A stretch of DNA of 64,000 bases. Source: Vibrio ziniensis (lineage in GTDB: Bacteria > Pseudomonadota > Gammaproteobacteria > Enterobacterales > Vibrionaceae). Positions within the stretch are counted from its first letter, which is position 1; every line of letters starts with the position of its first letter. Position numbers and translations under genes: made by a program. Shown piece by piece: positions 39,774 through 49,428 of the stretch. Location of the stretch: contig NZ_CP049331.1 of NCBI RefSeq assembly GCF_011064285.1, forward strand, positions 2,852,001-2,916,000, in the 5' to 3' direction. The notes under the pieces were generated by a model. That model saw nothing but the letters and a program-made list of their open reading frames with translations, ran no database searches and was not told the origin of the DNA.

Positions 39774-40499
39774 ATGTTGAATCGACAAATACTTCTACCT
39801 GTCACTCGTAGACTTCCACAACTGCTATTTCTCTTAATTTTGACTATGACCGGTTGCGGTTCAATGCCTCAGCTAGTGCGAAACTTAGGTAAAAGTGATG
39901 TCGACTTCGTCATGGATGTGCACGCCAAACAGCAAAAACAAATGTTGATGGATTTAACTCGTAAACTTTATGTGCGCAATCCTTGGCAACTCAAAAAAAG
40001 CTCAGGCATGACAATTGATGCCCGTATGGCGCAAATATTCGGTACCTACAACACCATTGAAATACCTTCTCTGGTGTTTGCAGAACTCAACGGAGTGACC
40101 GGTATTGACGCCATCTTGCTTAGCTTTGATGAAAACTTTCAGGGAGATCGCGTATTTGCGGCCATGGTGGGATTAACGGAAATGCTTAGGCGCTCTTATA
40201 ACCACCAGCAGGAATTCTTTATTCTTGACTCTTTAAATGAGCAAGCACTTTACAACAGCGCTCGTAATATTGAGATTTTTGTCTGGCGTCTCTATCAGCG
40301 TAGAGACAGTAAAGGTGAGTTATTTCTGCTATCAAACCGGATCAGTGACTCCGGCTATGACATCAGCTTTGACCGATTGTTTTCTAAGATGGTTATGGTT
40401 CAAGACATGATGGCGTTGATCGTCGCAGACAGAACCAATCGCAGTATCACTAAAGTCGTTCAAAGTGTTGCTCAGCTAGCTTTTCTTCCCGTGCCATAA
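39774..40499 (+). CDS. Lipoprotein of unknown function next to orn
   Basis: Protein of 241 residues with a lipoprotein signal (LTMTGC, Cys28). The mature part has no domain I recognise; it is mostly helical, with an acidic centre (AILLSFDENFQGDRVFAAMVGL). The ATG at 39774 is set by AAGGA five bases before it; the TTG at 39771 is too close. The gap to the tRNA array (299 bases) holds the array promoter on the other strand. Convergent with orn across a shared terminator. Confidence 0.75.
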   Translation: MLNRQILLPVTRRLPQLLFLLILTMTGCGSMPQLVRNLGKSDVDFVMDVHAKQQKQMLMDLTRKLYVRNPWQLKKSSGMTIDARMAQIFGTYNTIEIPSLVFAELNGVTGIDAILLSFDENFQGDRVFAAMVGLTEMLRRSYNHQQEFFILDSLNEQALYNSARNIEIFVWRLYQRRDSKGELFLLSNRISDSGYDISFDRLFSKMVMVQDMMALIVADRTNRSITKVVQSVAQLAFLPVP

Positions 40500-40501
40500 A
40501 A

Positions 40502-40523
40502 AACCGCAGCGTTTGCTGCGGCT
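40502..40523. terminator. Shared terminator between lipoprotein gene and orn
   Basis: AACCGCAGC-GTTT-GCTGCGGCTT stem between convergent genes, with A and T-rich flanks. Confidence 0.75.
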
Positions 40524-40547
40524 TGATGTGTTGATCTGCAATGACGT

Positions 40548-41093
40548 TTAAATCGACATAATGGTTTGGCGGTAGTACTTAAGCTCGGCAATGGATTCAC
40601 GAATATCATCCAACGCTAAATGACTCCCCTTCTTCGAGAAGCCATCCAAAACGTCTGGCTTCCAACGACGAGTCAACTCTTTCAAGGTACTAACATCGAT
40701 ATAACGATAATGGAAATATTCTTCCAATACAGGCATGTGTTTGTAGAGGAAACGGCGATCTTGACCAATACTGTTACCGCAAATAGGTGATTTTCCGCGA
40801 GGAACCCATTTCTCTAGAAACTCGATAGTTTGAGCGACAGCCTGATCTTCCGTCACGGTACTTTGACGAATACGCTCAACAAGTCCGCTGCCTGTATGTG
40901 TGTTGGTACACCAATCATCCATTTTGTTTAACTCTGACTCTGGCTGGTGAATTGCTAGCACAGGCCCTTCAGCCAGAATGTTTAACTCACTATCGGTAAC
41001 AATAGTGGCAATTTCGATGATTTTATGAGTTTCAGGATCTAAGCCAGTCATCTCTAAATCGATCCAAATAAGATTTTGATCGCTATAAGACAT
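40548..41093 (-). CDS. orn: Oligoribonuclease
   Basis: 3'-5' exonuclease of 181 residues that finishes RNA decay by cutting di-ribonucleotides, including pGpG from c-di-GMP breakdown. DEDDh motifs: [23 protein letters not shown], and [23 protein letters not shown] at 41093 is the family start. Confidence 0.97.
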   Translation of the reverse strand: MSYSDQNLIWIDLEMTGLDPETHKIIEIATIVTDSELNILAEGPVLAIHQPESELNKMDDWCTNTHTGSGLVERIRQSTVTEDQAVAQTIEFLEKWVPRGKSPICGNSIGQDRRFLYKHMPVLEEYFHYRYIDVSTLKELTRRWKPDVLDGFSKKGSHLALDDIRESIAELKYYRQTIMSI

Positions 41094-41113
41094 AAGTGAG
41101 TGCCTATATGGTT

Positions 41114-41378
41114 TATACTCAAGTAACTTCAAGGTGCTGATTCAGCGAGAATTTATTCTCTCTTAGGCAAGGCACTGATTTGAATCCATAGTTATTCTAC
41201 GTAGAAAATCAGTAACGCAGCATAGGAGCGAATAAAACTCGCCCTTCGGGAGCTCATCAACGAGCCCATCCCTGCGCTCAATAACGTTGAAAGGGAATGC
41301 CATTCCTACCGTTATTAAGCTTGATCTGAACTCGTTGATGAAGCTCTGAATACTGCATCTTGAGGTTACTTGAGTATA
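41114..41378. repeat. 265-bp palindromic intergenic element
   Basis: Ends are a 24-bp inverted repeat with 22 matches: TATACTCAAGTAACTTCAAG at the left and CTTGAGGTTACTTGAGTATA at the right. No ORF. It resembles a non-autonomous miniature element in the orn-rsgA gap. Confidence 0.7.
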
Positions 41379-41490
41379 TAGATAAAAGAGGTACTATACC
41401 CAAATTCAGATAGCCAAGAAACCTAACCTAACGCATTTACACAAATGTACTGGCGGCAAACTTGGCGCAAAAATCAATCAAATTAATAAC

Positions 41491-41619
41491 TATACCCAAA
41501 CTACTTGAAGTTGCAGGTAGGCAACAAGTGAGTGAATCCCCATGACCACAAATTACCATGCGTGATTGGGGTGAACGAACATAGACAACACCGCAGCAGC
41601 TTCAAGTAGGAAGGGGATA
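41491..41619. repeat. ERIC element
   Basis: 129 bp from TATACCCAAACTACTTGAAG to CTTCAAGTAGGAAGGGGATA with the central GTGAATCCCC and TTGGGGTGA arms of the enterobacterial repetitive intergenic consensus, common in Vibrio. Confidence 0.85.
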
Positions 41620-41646
41620 CCATCGCATTCATAAAAGTAGAACATA

Positions 41647-42708
41647 GTGGCAAAGAAAAAAAAGCTGACTAAAGGCCAAGTTAGGCGCGTAAGAAGCAAC
41701 CAACATAGAAAACTCCAGCAAGACGATTCCGTACAATGGGAAGAGTCAATGCTTGAGAGTGCAAAGTTAGGATTAGTAATTACTCGCTTTGGACAGCATG
41801 CTGATATCGAAGATCCTGATACTGGCACCATTCACCGCTGTAACCTTCGCCGCGGCATAGAAACGCTTGTTTCTGGAGACAAAGTGATTTGGCGTCCTGG
41901 CAATGAAATCCTTGCTGGTATCTCAGGGGTGGTAGAAGCAGTAGAGCCTCGCACATCGGTTTTGACTCGTCCTGACTATTACGATGGTTTAAAACCTGTC
42001 GCAGCGAACGTTAATCAGATGATAATTGTCTCTTCGGTATTACCAGAGCTGTCACTCAACATCATCGACCGATACTTAATTGCTTCAGAAACATTAGAAA
42101 TTGCACCACTGATTGTGCTTAACAAGATTGATTTGTTATCTGAAGAGCAGCGCTCACAATACCAACAGTGGCTGGCAGAATATGAACGTATCGGTTATGA
42201 AGTACTTTACGTCAGTAAGCAGACTGGTGAAGGTATCAAGGCGCTGGAAGAAAAACTGCGCGATAAAATTAATATCTTCGTTGGCCAGTCTGGTGTGGGC
42301 AAATCCAGCTTAGTCAATGCACTGATGCCGGAACTTGCAGAATCTGTTGAAGAAGGGGCCATCTCTGAAACTTCAGGTTTAGGTCAGCACACAACGACTG
42401 CAGCTCGTCTCTACCACATTCCATCTGGCGGTGACTTAATTGACTCTCCGGGAGTTCGTGAGTTTGGTTTGTGGCACTTAGAAGCCGATGATATTACCAA
42501 AGCTTATGTGGAATTTCGCTCTTACTTGGGTGGCTGTAAATTCAGAGACTGTAAACACGGTGATGATCCAGGCTGTATCTTGCGTGAAGCGGTTGAGAAA
42601 GGTGAAGTAAGCAAGATTCGCTACGAAAACTACCATAGAATCATCGAAAGTATGGATGAAAATAAAGCCAATCGTCAGTACTCACGCAATAAGAAAGCCG
42701 ATCTGTAA
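41647..42708 (+). CDS. rsgA: Small ribosomal subunit biogenesis GTPase RsgA
   Basis: Circularly permuted GTPase of 353 residues that assists 30S maturation. Motifs occur in permuted order: G4 VLNKIDL, then G1 GQSGVGKSS, then G3 DSPGVREF; an N-terminal OB fold ([14 protein letters not shown]) and a C-terminal zinc knuckle ([14 protein letters not shown]) complete it. The start is a GTG at 41647 ([10 protein letters not shown]). Confidence 0.96.
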   Translation: MAKKKKLTKGQVRRVRSNQHRKLQQDDSVQWEESMLESAKLGLVITRFGQHADIEDPDTGTIHRCNLRRGIETLVSGDKVIWRPGNEILAGISGVVEAVEPRTSVLTRPDYYDGLKPVAANVNQMIIVSSVLPELSLNIIDRYLIASETLEIAPLIVLNKIDLLSEEQRSQYQQWLAEYERIGYEVLYVSKQTGEGIKALEEKLRDKINIFVGQSGVGKSSLVNALMPELAESVEEGAISETSGLGQHTTTAARLYHIPSGGDLIDSPGVREFGLWHLEADDITKAYVEFRSYLGGCKFRDCKHGDDPGCILREAVEKGEVSKIRYENYHRIIESMDENKANRQYSRNKKADL

Positions 42709-42869
42709 CGCTATTTTGTTGCGATTTATAACCTAGTTGCTGACACTTGTTGCGATTTTCAGTAACATCTCGCGCCCAAAGCTCAAGGTTTGCCCGCCTT
42801 TTGAGCAGAACAGACAATCTGGCCCATTGTTTAAACACATTGGACCTAAACACATTGGAATGAAACACA

Positions 42870-43730
42870 ATGGATAAAATTAAAGTTGGACTGCAGTATT
42901 GGATTCCACAACACGGTTTGACTCGCTTGGTCGGCAAGTTAGCCTCAGCAAAAGCAGGTGGTCTTACTACCGCTGTTATCCGCTGGTTTATCAAACAATA
43001 CAACGTCAACATGGACGAAGCTCTGCATTCAGATCCAAAACACTTTAAGACATTTAACGAGTTCTTCGTTCGTGAGCTTAAACCAGGCGCTCGTACAATT
43101 GTTGAAGATGAGTTAATCATTACTCACCCAGCAGATGCTTGCGTGAGCCAATTTGGTCCAATTACCAATGGCCAGCTTATCCAAGCAAAAGGTCATAATT
43201 TCTCAGCCCAAGAATTGTTAGGCGGTGACGCTAAACTTGCTGAAGAATTCCGTGATGGTGAATTCGCTACTCTGTACTTATCACCTCGAGACTATCACCG
43301 TGTTCACATGCCATGTGACGGCACTCTACGTCAGATGATTTACGTTCCGGGTGATCTATTCTCAGTGAACCCGCTAACAGCAGAGAATGTTCCAAACCTG
43401 TTTGCGCGCAATGAGCGTGTGGTTTGTATTTTTGATACTGAATTCGGCCCTATGGCGCAGGTGTTAGTGGGTGCAACCATCGTCGGTAGCATTGAACTGA
43501 CTTGGGCAGGCACAGTGACACCACCACGTGGAAATACGGTTTATCGTTGGGATTACCCAGCAACAGGTAACAAGGCTGTTTCTTTTAAGAAAGGTGAAGA
43601 AATGGGCCGCTTTAAGCTTGGCTCAACGGTGATCAACCTGTTCGCGAAAGACGCAGTCCGTTTTGATGACAGCATGCAAAACAACGCTCCAACTCAGTTA
43701 GGTACGCCGTACGCTCACATCAACAAATAA
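42870..43730 (+). CDS. psd: Phosphatidylserine decarboxylase
   Basis: Makes phosphatidylethanolamine at the inner membrane. The 286-residue proenzyme has the self-cleavage motif LGST ([11 protein letters not shown] near residue 250), which gives the pyruvoyl group, and the conserved [15 protein letters not shown]. Follows rsgA by 160 bases, as in E. coli. Confidence 0.97.
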   Translation: MDKIKVGLQYWIPQHGLTRLVGKLASAKAGGLTTAVIRWFIKQYNVNMDEALHSDPKHFKTFNEFFVRELKPGARTIVEDELIITHPADACVSQFGPITNGQLIQAKGHNFSAQELLGGDAKLAEEFRDGEFATLYLSPRDYHRVHMPCDGTLRQMIYVPGDLFSVNPLTAENVPNLFARNERVVCIFDTEFGPMAQVLVGATIVGSIELTWAGTVTPPRGNTVYRWDYPATGNKAVSFKKGEEMGRFKLGSTVINLFAKDAVRFDDSMQNNAPTQLGTPYAHINK

Positions 43731-43746
43731 GATTATTTTCGTCTCT

Positions 43747-43774
43747 AAAATGCCCAGCTCCGTCTGGGCATTTT
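43747..43774 (+). terminator. psd terminator
   Basis: AAAATGCCCAG and CTGGGCATTTT form a strong stem with a T-tail after psd. Confidence 0.9.
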
Positions 43775-43901
43775 GTTTTTGACCTACCCCACACATCCGT
43801 CTTTTATCTCGGCAAAAAAGCAAAACTTTAACCCTCCTCTAAGACCCTATTGTTTCAATGGCTTAAGATTTCACCATTCTTCTTGGAGTGAGGATGTACC
43901 C

Positions 43902-45317
43902 ATGCCGACTTTGCAACCCATGTTGCTCATCAAACTGTTAGTGTGTCTGTTGATTCCTCTTGGTGTCCTTATGATGCCAATTGACGCCATTCCTATCGAT
44001 AACCTCACTCTGATTCAGCATCGCTTACTCGCGATATTCTTGCTGGCGGCATTGTTATGGGTACTAGAGCCCGTCCCTGTGTTTGCAACCTCGATATTCA
44101 TCATCACACTCGAACTCATCATGATTTCGAATAAAGGATTACATTGGTTCCGCGCTCCTTCAGAAGGACACGAACTGGGCGTTCTGATCCCATACACAGA
44201 GATTTTCGGTGCGTTTTCCTCCCCCATCATCATCTTATTTATGGGCGGTTTCGCACTGGCTATCGCCGCATCAAAATACGAACTCGATAACAACCTAGCA
44301 CGCGTACTGCTCAAACCTTTCGGTAGCCAACCTAAGTTCATCATGCTTGGGCTGATGTTGATCACCTCTGTGTTTTCGATGTTTATGTCCAATACAGCAA
44401 CTACCGTAATGATGCTGGCACTGTTAGGTCCTATTGTGGCCTCAGCGCCAAAAGGAGATATAGGGATTAAAGCGCTGGTGCTCTGTATTCCTATTGCCGC
44501 CAATACTGGTGGTATCGCAACGCCAATCGGTACACCCCCCAACGCCATCGCACTGCAATATTTAACTGGCGAGCACAGCATTAGCTTCTTATCTTGGATG
44601 ATGATGGGTTTACCTTTTGTCTTTATTCAGCTCACCATTGCTTGGTTCTTATTACAGAAGTTATTCCCCTCTTCTCAGAAAACCATGACGCTCAGGCTCG
44701 AAGGACGTTTTATGCGTAACTGGCGAGCCATAGTGGTATACATCACTTTTGCCGCGACCATTCTGCTGTGGATGACCACCTCACTACATGGCATGAATAC
44801 CTACGTGGTCGCGGTGATCCCATTAGCCATATTCACCCTAACGGGCATTATGGGCAAAGAAGAGTTGAAACAGATTAACTGGGATGTGCTTTGGCTGGTT
44901 GCCGGAGGTATTGCCATCGGGATTGGTTTAGAGCAAACAGGATTAGCGAAAGCGCTGGCTCATGCGATTGACTATGAGTCTTTGTCGCCAATGTCGGTAG
45001 TTATTACGCTCTCACTCATTTGCTGGTTAATGGCGAACTTTATGTCTAACACCGCAACTGCGAACTTATTGATGCCTATTGCAGCCGCTATCGGTACCTC
45101 CATGCAAAGCCTATCAGATGTTGGAGGAATCCAAGGGCTGTTGGTTGTCGTCGCGTTCTCGGCTTCTCTAGGGATGATTTTACCCGTTTCTACACCGCCA
45201 AACTCTTTAGCGTATTCAACAGGGCTTATTGAAAGTAAAGATATGGCAAAAGCTGGGGTGATTATTGGTGTCGTTGGCTTACTCATTGTTTATGGCTCAG
45301 TGTGGGTGCTGACCTAA
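43902..45317 (+). CDS. DASS-family (SLC13) sodium/anion symporter
   Basis: Inner-membrane carrier of 471 residues with about eleven hydrophobic segments. The two SNT-type substrate loops are visible: FMSNTATTVMMLAL and, in the second repeat, FMSNTATANLLMPIA; each is followed by a proline-rich hairpin (IGTPPNAIALQY, STPPNSLAYSTG). Family members carry dicarboxylates, tricarboxylates or sulfate with sodium. The ATG at 43902 is preceded by GAGG; an in-frame start at 43773 would overlap the psd terminator and is unlikely. Substrate cannot be read from sequence. Confidence 0.88.
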   Translation: MPTLQPMLLIKLLVCLLIPLGVLMMPIDAIPIDNLTLIQHRLLAIFLLAALLWVLEPVPVFATSIFIITLELIMISNKGLHWFRAPSEGHELGVLIPYTEIFGAFSSPIIILFMGGFALAIAASKYELDNNLARVLLKPFGSQPKFIMLGLMLITSVFSMFMSNTATTVMMLALLGPIVASAPKGDIGIKALVLCIPIAANTGGIATPIGTPPNAIALQYLTGEHSISFLSWMMMGLPFVFIQLTIAWFLLQKLFPSSQKTMTLRLEGRFMRNWRAIVVYITFAATILLWMTTSLHGMNTYVVAVIPLAIFTLTGIMGKEELKQINWDVLWLVAGGIAIGIGLEQTGLAKALAHAIDYESLSPMSVVITLSLICWLMANFMSNTATANLLMPIAAAIGTSMQSLSDVGGIQGLLVVVAFSASLGMILPVSTPPNSLAYSTGLIESKDMAKAGVIIGVVGLLIVYGSVWVLT

Positions 45318-45448
45318 TAGCGAACGTGAGTTATCCGCATCAAAGTAGAGAGCTTATGTGGGCTTCTCATTTAAACGCTTAATAAAGATTTATCAGAGTC
45401 CACCTTGAATTATGAAGTGTCATACTTAAATGGCAGCGATCACATCAT

Positions 45449-45479
45449 GCGGTCATTTCTAACTCAAAAATGCCCCATT
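45449..45479 (+). repeat. Degenerate hairpin repeat left of arsR
   Basis: 31 bases with 26 matching the copy at 47132-47162 right of the arsenite transporter, same orientation. The stem is imperfect here. The 324-bp gap 45318-45641 otherwise contains only the arsR promoter region. Confidence 0.6.
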
Positions 45480-45599
45480 CCAATTGAGTATCAATATTAC
45501 GGCATAAATTTCTTATCGATATCGACTTACTTTTCCTAACATAACTTATCTGTCAGATGCACATGTTTAATTGAAAAATTGACATATATGGAAAATAAC

Positions 45600-45619
45600 A
45601 CATATGGTATTTCATATGT
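45600..45619 (+). promoter_or_regulatory. Candidate ArsR operator
   Basis: ACATATG-GTATTT-CATATGT is a perfect inverted repeat 22 bases before the arsR start. ArsR repressors bind such dyads and release on arsenite binding. Confidence 0.5.
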
Positions 45620-45641
45620 TTTGTAGCATTGAATATTTCCT

Positions 45642-45980
45642 ATGGTCGATCCAATCCTTCTTTACAAAGCACTTTCTGATGAAACTAGACTTAAGTCTCT
45701 GCTTTTAATGCTGAAGCAAGGAGAGTTGTGTGTCTGTGACCTCATGGAAGCGCTTAATCTCAGTCAACCCAAAGTCTCTCGGCATCTTTCCGAACTACGA
45801 AAGCACGGATTTGTTCTGGATGAGCGACGTGGTAAGTGGGTTTACTACCGAATCAATCCCACGCTAGCTTCTTGGGTCAAGCAAGTGCTGGAGATCACTC
45901 TTAAACATAATTTGGCACTTATCGAGCTAGAGTTGCAGTCCATCAAAGGTAAATCATGTTCGAATGGTGTGAACGAATAA
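45642..45980 (+). CDS. arsR: ArsR-family arsenic-responsive repressor
   Basis: Winged-helix repressor of 112 residues. The metalloid site ELCVCDLMEAL with the CxC pair lies on the recognition fold, next to the helix-turn-helix LSQPKVSRHLSELRKHG. Arsenite binding to these cysteines releases the operator. 45 bases ahead of the acr3 gene. Confidence 0.92.
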   Translation: MVDPILLYKALSDETRLKSLLLMLKQGELCVCDLMEALNLSQPKVSRHLSELRKHGFVLDERRGKWVYYRINPTLASWVKQVLEITLKHNLALIELELQSIKGKSCSNGVNE

Positions 45981-46025
45981 TGCTCTATTCCGTTGGTTTA
46001 TCAATTTCAAATTAAAGAGGTTTGT

Positions 46026-47090
46026 ATGAGTATTGTCTCAAGCTGTGCCGATACCAGCGCATCTGAAAAAATGAGTTTTCTCGATCGATACTTAACCGTA
46101 TGGATTTTTCTTGCAATGGCAGTCGGTGTCGGGATTGGCGTGCTATTTCCTCAAGTCGCTCAGTGGAACGAAAGCCTATCTGTTGGTTCAACCAATATCC
46201 CACTTGCCATTGGCTTAATCTTAATGATGTACCCACCATTGGCGAAAGTGAACTATAGCCTTTTAGGTGAGGTGACTCGTAATAAAAGTGCAATAACACT
46301 TTCTTTAGTGATGAACTGGCTTGTGGGACCGATTTTGATGTTCACATTAGCCATCATTTTCTTACGCGATCAACCTGGCTATATGGTGGGACTTATTTTG
46401 ATCGGCCTTGCTCGATGCATCGCTATGGTGTTGGTTTGGAATGATATCAGCGGCGGAAACAAAGAGTACGGAGCAACCTTAGTCGCCTTAAATAGCGCGT
46501 TTCAGATTGTCACGTACAGTTTTATGGCATGGCTGTTTATCACTGTTTTACCCCCTTACTTTGGTCTTGAAAGTGTCGTCGTTGATGTCACTATCTGGGA
46601 TATTGCACAAAGCGTCTTAATTTACTTAGGCATCCCTTTCTTAGCGGGGTTCTTAAGCCGTAAACTATTGGTCTCAACAAAAGGTGAACAGTGGTACAAC
46701 GAAGTCTTTATCCCTCATATTTCACCAATCACCCTGATTGCGCTATTGGCAACTATCGTTTTGATGTTTAGTCTGAAAGGTGAAATGATCTTCGAGTTAC
46801 CGATGGATGTGCTCCGTATTGCAGTACCACTGATTATCTATTTTATGGTGATGTTTTTTGCGAGCTTCTACATCGGTAAACGTATGGGGATCCCATACGA
46901 CCAAAATGCTTCTATCGCCTTTACTTCATCAGGTAACAACTTTGAACTAGCTATCGCCGTATCAATCGCTGTATTTGGATTAAACTCTGACCAAGCGTTT
47001 GCGGGTGTGATAGGACCTTTGGTTGAGGTTCCAGTCTTAATTGCTTTGGTTAACGTAGCCTTAAGAATGAAACGTAAATACTACGCCTAA
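46026..47090 (+). CDS. ACR3-type arsenite efflux transporter
   Basis: Inner-membrane arsenite exporter of 354 residues with about ten membrane spans. The ACR3 signature [13 protein letters not shown] with its essential cysteine and the GGNKEYGA and [14 protein letters not shown] motifs of the second half are present. The start at 46026 ([10 protein letters not shown]) has AGAGG upstream; the ORF extension from 45993 does not. No arsC or arsH is adjacent, so the module appears to confer export only. Confidence 0.92.
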   Translation: MSIVSSCADTSASEKMSFLDRYLTVWIFLAMAVGVGIGVLFPQVAQWNESLSVGSTNIPLAIGLILMMYPPLAKVNYSLLGEVTRNKSAITLSLVMNWLVGPILMFTLAIIFLRDQPGYMVGLILIGLARCIAMVLVWNDISGGNKEYGATLVALNSAFQIVTYSFMAWLFITVLPPYFGLESVVVDVTIWDIAQSVLIYLGIPFLAGFLSRKLLVSTKGEQWYNEVFIPHISPITLIALLATIVLMFSLKGEMIFELPMDVLRIAVPLIIYFMVMFFASFYIGKRMGIPYDQNASIAFTSSGNNFELAIAVSIAVFGLNSDQAFAGVIGPLVEVPVLIALVNVALRMKRKYYA

Positions 47091-47131
47091 CAGCTATGTC
47101 TCTTTGTTTCACAGTTAGTGCGGATTTCACG

Positions 47132-47162
47132 GCGGGCACTTCTAGCTCAGAAGTGCCCCATT
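47132..47162 (+). repeat. Hairpin repeat right of acr3
   Basis: GGGCACTTCT-AGCTC-AGAAGTGCCC is a perfect ten-bp stem with a five-base loop but no T-tract. A degenerate copy in the same orientation precedes arsR (45449-45479). Confidence 0.65.
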
Positions 47163-47346
47163 GTAAGTCAGGCCTTTTTATCATTCACATCCTGTTCATA
47201 GGTAGTTGCCCTACTAAAAGTTATCCATTCATATAATACTGCTAGCTGTGAGTCCAGTCGGAGAGGGGCGTCAGTGTTGCACCGTCTTTGCCATACCCCT
47301 ATTAGGTCAAAGACCTAGCTCGAAAACTAGACCTTTATCATCCGTT

Positions 47347-47368
47347 TCAAACGCCCTCGAAAGGGCGT
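47347..47368 (-). terminator. Hairpin after tctA
   Basis: AAACGCCCT and AGGGCGTTT pair around a four-base loop just downstream of the tctA stop. The rest of the 47163-47374 gap shows only short hairpins of unknown role. Confidence 0.7.
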
Positions 47369-47374
47369 TTAAAG

Positions 47375-48886
47375 CTAGTTAGAAAATGAGTGTTGTTTCG
47401 AAGGGTTAAACGATTTAATTATTGAACGAATCTGAAGCACGACAACCAAAGCAAAGAAGGATGCCAGTACCATAGACACAGGTCTTTCAATAAACGCCAG
47501 TAAATTACCGTTAGATTTGATCATTGAAGACAGCAAGTTTTTCTCCAGCATTGGCCCCAGAATCATACCCAGAATGATTGGTGAAATAGGGTATTGCGCA
47601 CGCTGCAGCAGATAACCCACGATACCCATTCCTAACATAACAACAATTGATGACAGAGAGTTGTTGATGGCAAATGAGCCCACTGTACTGAATATAATGA
47701 TGATTGGGTACAGAATCGCTTTATCGATAAAGATCACGCGTTTAATAAAGTTAACTACCAAAGTCGCAAGTGGAATTAACGCCAGATTCGCAATAAAGAA
47801 CAGGATAAACACAGCATAGAGCTTTTCTGGCTGGAACAAGAACAGAGTTGGCCCAGGGTTCATGTCTTTCATGTAAAGCACGCCGATAATGATCGCTGCC
47901 GCTGAATCTCCCGGAATACCAAACACTAATGATGGAATCCAGCTTCCTGCAAGGCTTGCGTTGTTACTTGAAGACGCGTCGATGATTGCCTCTTCTGAAC
48001 CTTTACCGTACTTCTCAGGGTTTTTCGAGAATTTTTGCGATAGTGCGTAAGAGATCCAGGCTGCGATATCAGCGCCCGCTCCCGGTAAAGCACCAATCAA
48101 GGTTCCCAGAATACTACTGCGGCAGATATTAAATTTGTAACGCCACATAGTGCGTGGAATGCCTTTAAACAAGTTGAAGCTTGATTGAGTTGGAATGACA
48201 TCCTGTTTTCTGGTGGTAATTTTACCTGCGTAATATTCAATGGCACCGGAAATTGCGAACAGACCAATCATAGCGGGAATAAAGCTAATGCCCTGTAACA
48301 TACTAACTTCGCCAAAGGTGAATCTTGGTACACCAGTAATCTGGTCGTAACCCACACAAGCAAGCAGTAAACCAAAACATAGAGTGACCATACCTTTCAG
48401 CGGTTGGTTACCTACAACTAGTGTTGCGCATGTTAAACCAAGCAAAGAAAGCCAGGTGTATTCATAAGAACTGAATTTTAACGCGAACTTAGCCAGCATA
48501 GGAGCTGCTAACATCAGGATAATGGCGCCAATGATCCCACCAATAACAGAACTGGTTAGTCCAATACCCAGAACGCGATTGAGTTTCCCTTGTTTAACCA
48601 ATTCGTTCGAGTCAGCAACATAAGCTGCGGAGGCAGGAGTGCCAGGAATTCGAAGTAAAGCTCCGGGAATATCACCCGCATAAATCGAAGATGCACCAAT
48701 AGAAATCATCAGCGCTAAAGCTGGAATCGGATCCATAAAAAAGGTGAATGGCACCATAAGTGCTACCGCCATAGTAGCGGTTAAACCGGGGATAGACCCT
48801 ACGACCAACCCAAAAAGCCCGGCAGCAGTGACTGCTAAAATGGCATTAAGGTCGATATATTGAAATGCATTGATTAGTACAGACAT
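47375..48886 (-). CDS. Tripartite tricarboxylate transporter, large membrane subunit TctA
   Basis: Permease of 503 residues with about twelve membrane spans. Family marks: GLVVGSIPGLTATMAVALMVPFTF at the N-terminus, DIPGALLRIPGTPASAAYV and GALPGAGADIAAWISYALSQKF. Works with TctB and the periplasmic TctC. Last gene of a five-gene leftward operon, nine bases after tctB. Substrate unknown. Confidence 0.92.
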   Translation of the reverse strand: MSVLINAFQYIDLNAILAVTAAGLFGLVVGSIPGLTATMAVALMVPFTFFMDPIPALALMISIGASSIYAGDIPGALLRIPGTPASAAYVADSNELVKQGKLNRVLGIGLTSSVIGGIIGAIILMLAAPMLAKFALKFSSYEYTWLSLLGLTCATLVVGNQPLKGMVTLCFGLLLACVGYDQITGVPRFTFGEVSMLQGISFIPAMIGLFAISGAIEYYAGKITTRKQDVIPTQSSFNLFKGIPRTMWRYKFNICRSSILGTLIGALPGAGADIAAWISYALSQKFSKNPEKYGKGSEEAIIDASSSNNASLAGSWIPSLVFGIPGDSAAAIIIGVLYMKDMNPGPTLFLFQPEKLYAVFILFFIANLALIPLATLVVNFIKRVIFIDKAILYPIIIIFSTVGSFAINNSLSSIVVMLGMGIVGYLLQRAQYPISPIILGMILGPMLEKNLLSSMIKSNGNLLAFIERPVSMVLASFFALVVVLQIRSIIKSFNPSKQHSFSN

Positions 48887-48895
48887 GTTGACCTC

Positions 48896-49333
48896 CTACG
48901 ACCAAATTCCTTCCGGTAACGCTACCATGAGTAGGTGACCGAAAACGTAGTAAATGACACCAGAAGCGACAACCGCAAATATTGCATTCATTACAAGTTT
49001 TTTAGAGTTACGCAGGCTCATAAGTACAAATAGCATCAGAGCCGCACAGATTAAAAATCCTAAGTAAGAAATCAGATAGGTAAAGAGTCCTATGGATACA
49101 GTAACAACCAGCAACGCGCGGACTTCCATTGAACTGAATTTTATCTTTCTTGGCTGTTGGCGGAATTGAATAAAACCATCCAGTACTGTAAACGCCAATA
49201 ATAAAGCGCTAAGTATGGTCGGCATGAATCCCGCCCCGTATTCACTGACGCCGCCATATTGGCTCGCACTTGTTAGAAGTATGAGTAAGGCAAAAACACC
49301 AATAAGAAATTGGGATAGTGGTAATGAACGCAT
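48896..49333 (-). CDS. Tripartite tricarboxylate transporter, small membrane subunit TctB
   Basis: Protein of 145 residues with four predicted membrane segments (LSQFLIGVFALLILLTSA and others), the size and layout of TctB. The ATG at 49333 (MRSLPLSQF) is preceded by AGG; the earlier ATG at 49378 gives a polar extension unlikely in a membrane protein. Confidence 0.85.
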   Translation of the reverse strand: MRSLPLSQFLIGVFALLILLTSASQYGGVSEYGAGFMPTILSALLLAFTVLDGFIQFRQQPRKIKFSSMEVRALLVVTVSIGLFTYLISYLGFLICAALMLFVLMSLRNSKKLVMNAIFAVVASGVIYYVFGHLLMVALPEGIWS

Positions 49334-49428
49334 AAAACACCTACGAATTCCACAGAATGAATCAGTGCGACTATTCATCGCAATTTAATCAGTAACTGGG
49401 GTGGAGCGATTAGCTCCACCCTATACCG

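Noticed and set aside
44015..45286. Antisense open frames of 188 and 104 residues over the DASS transporter gene.
   Set aside because: Shadows of a membrane-protein gene; no start signals or family match.
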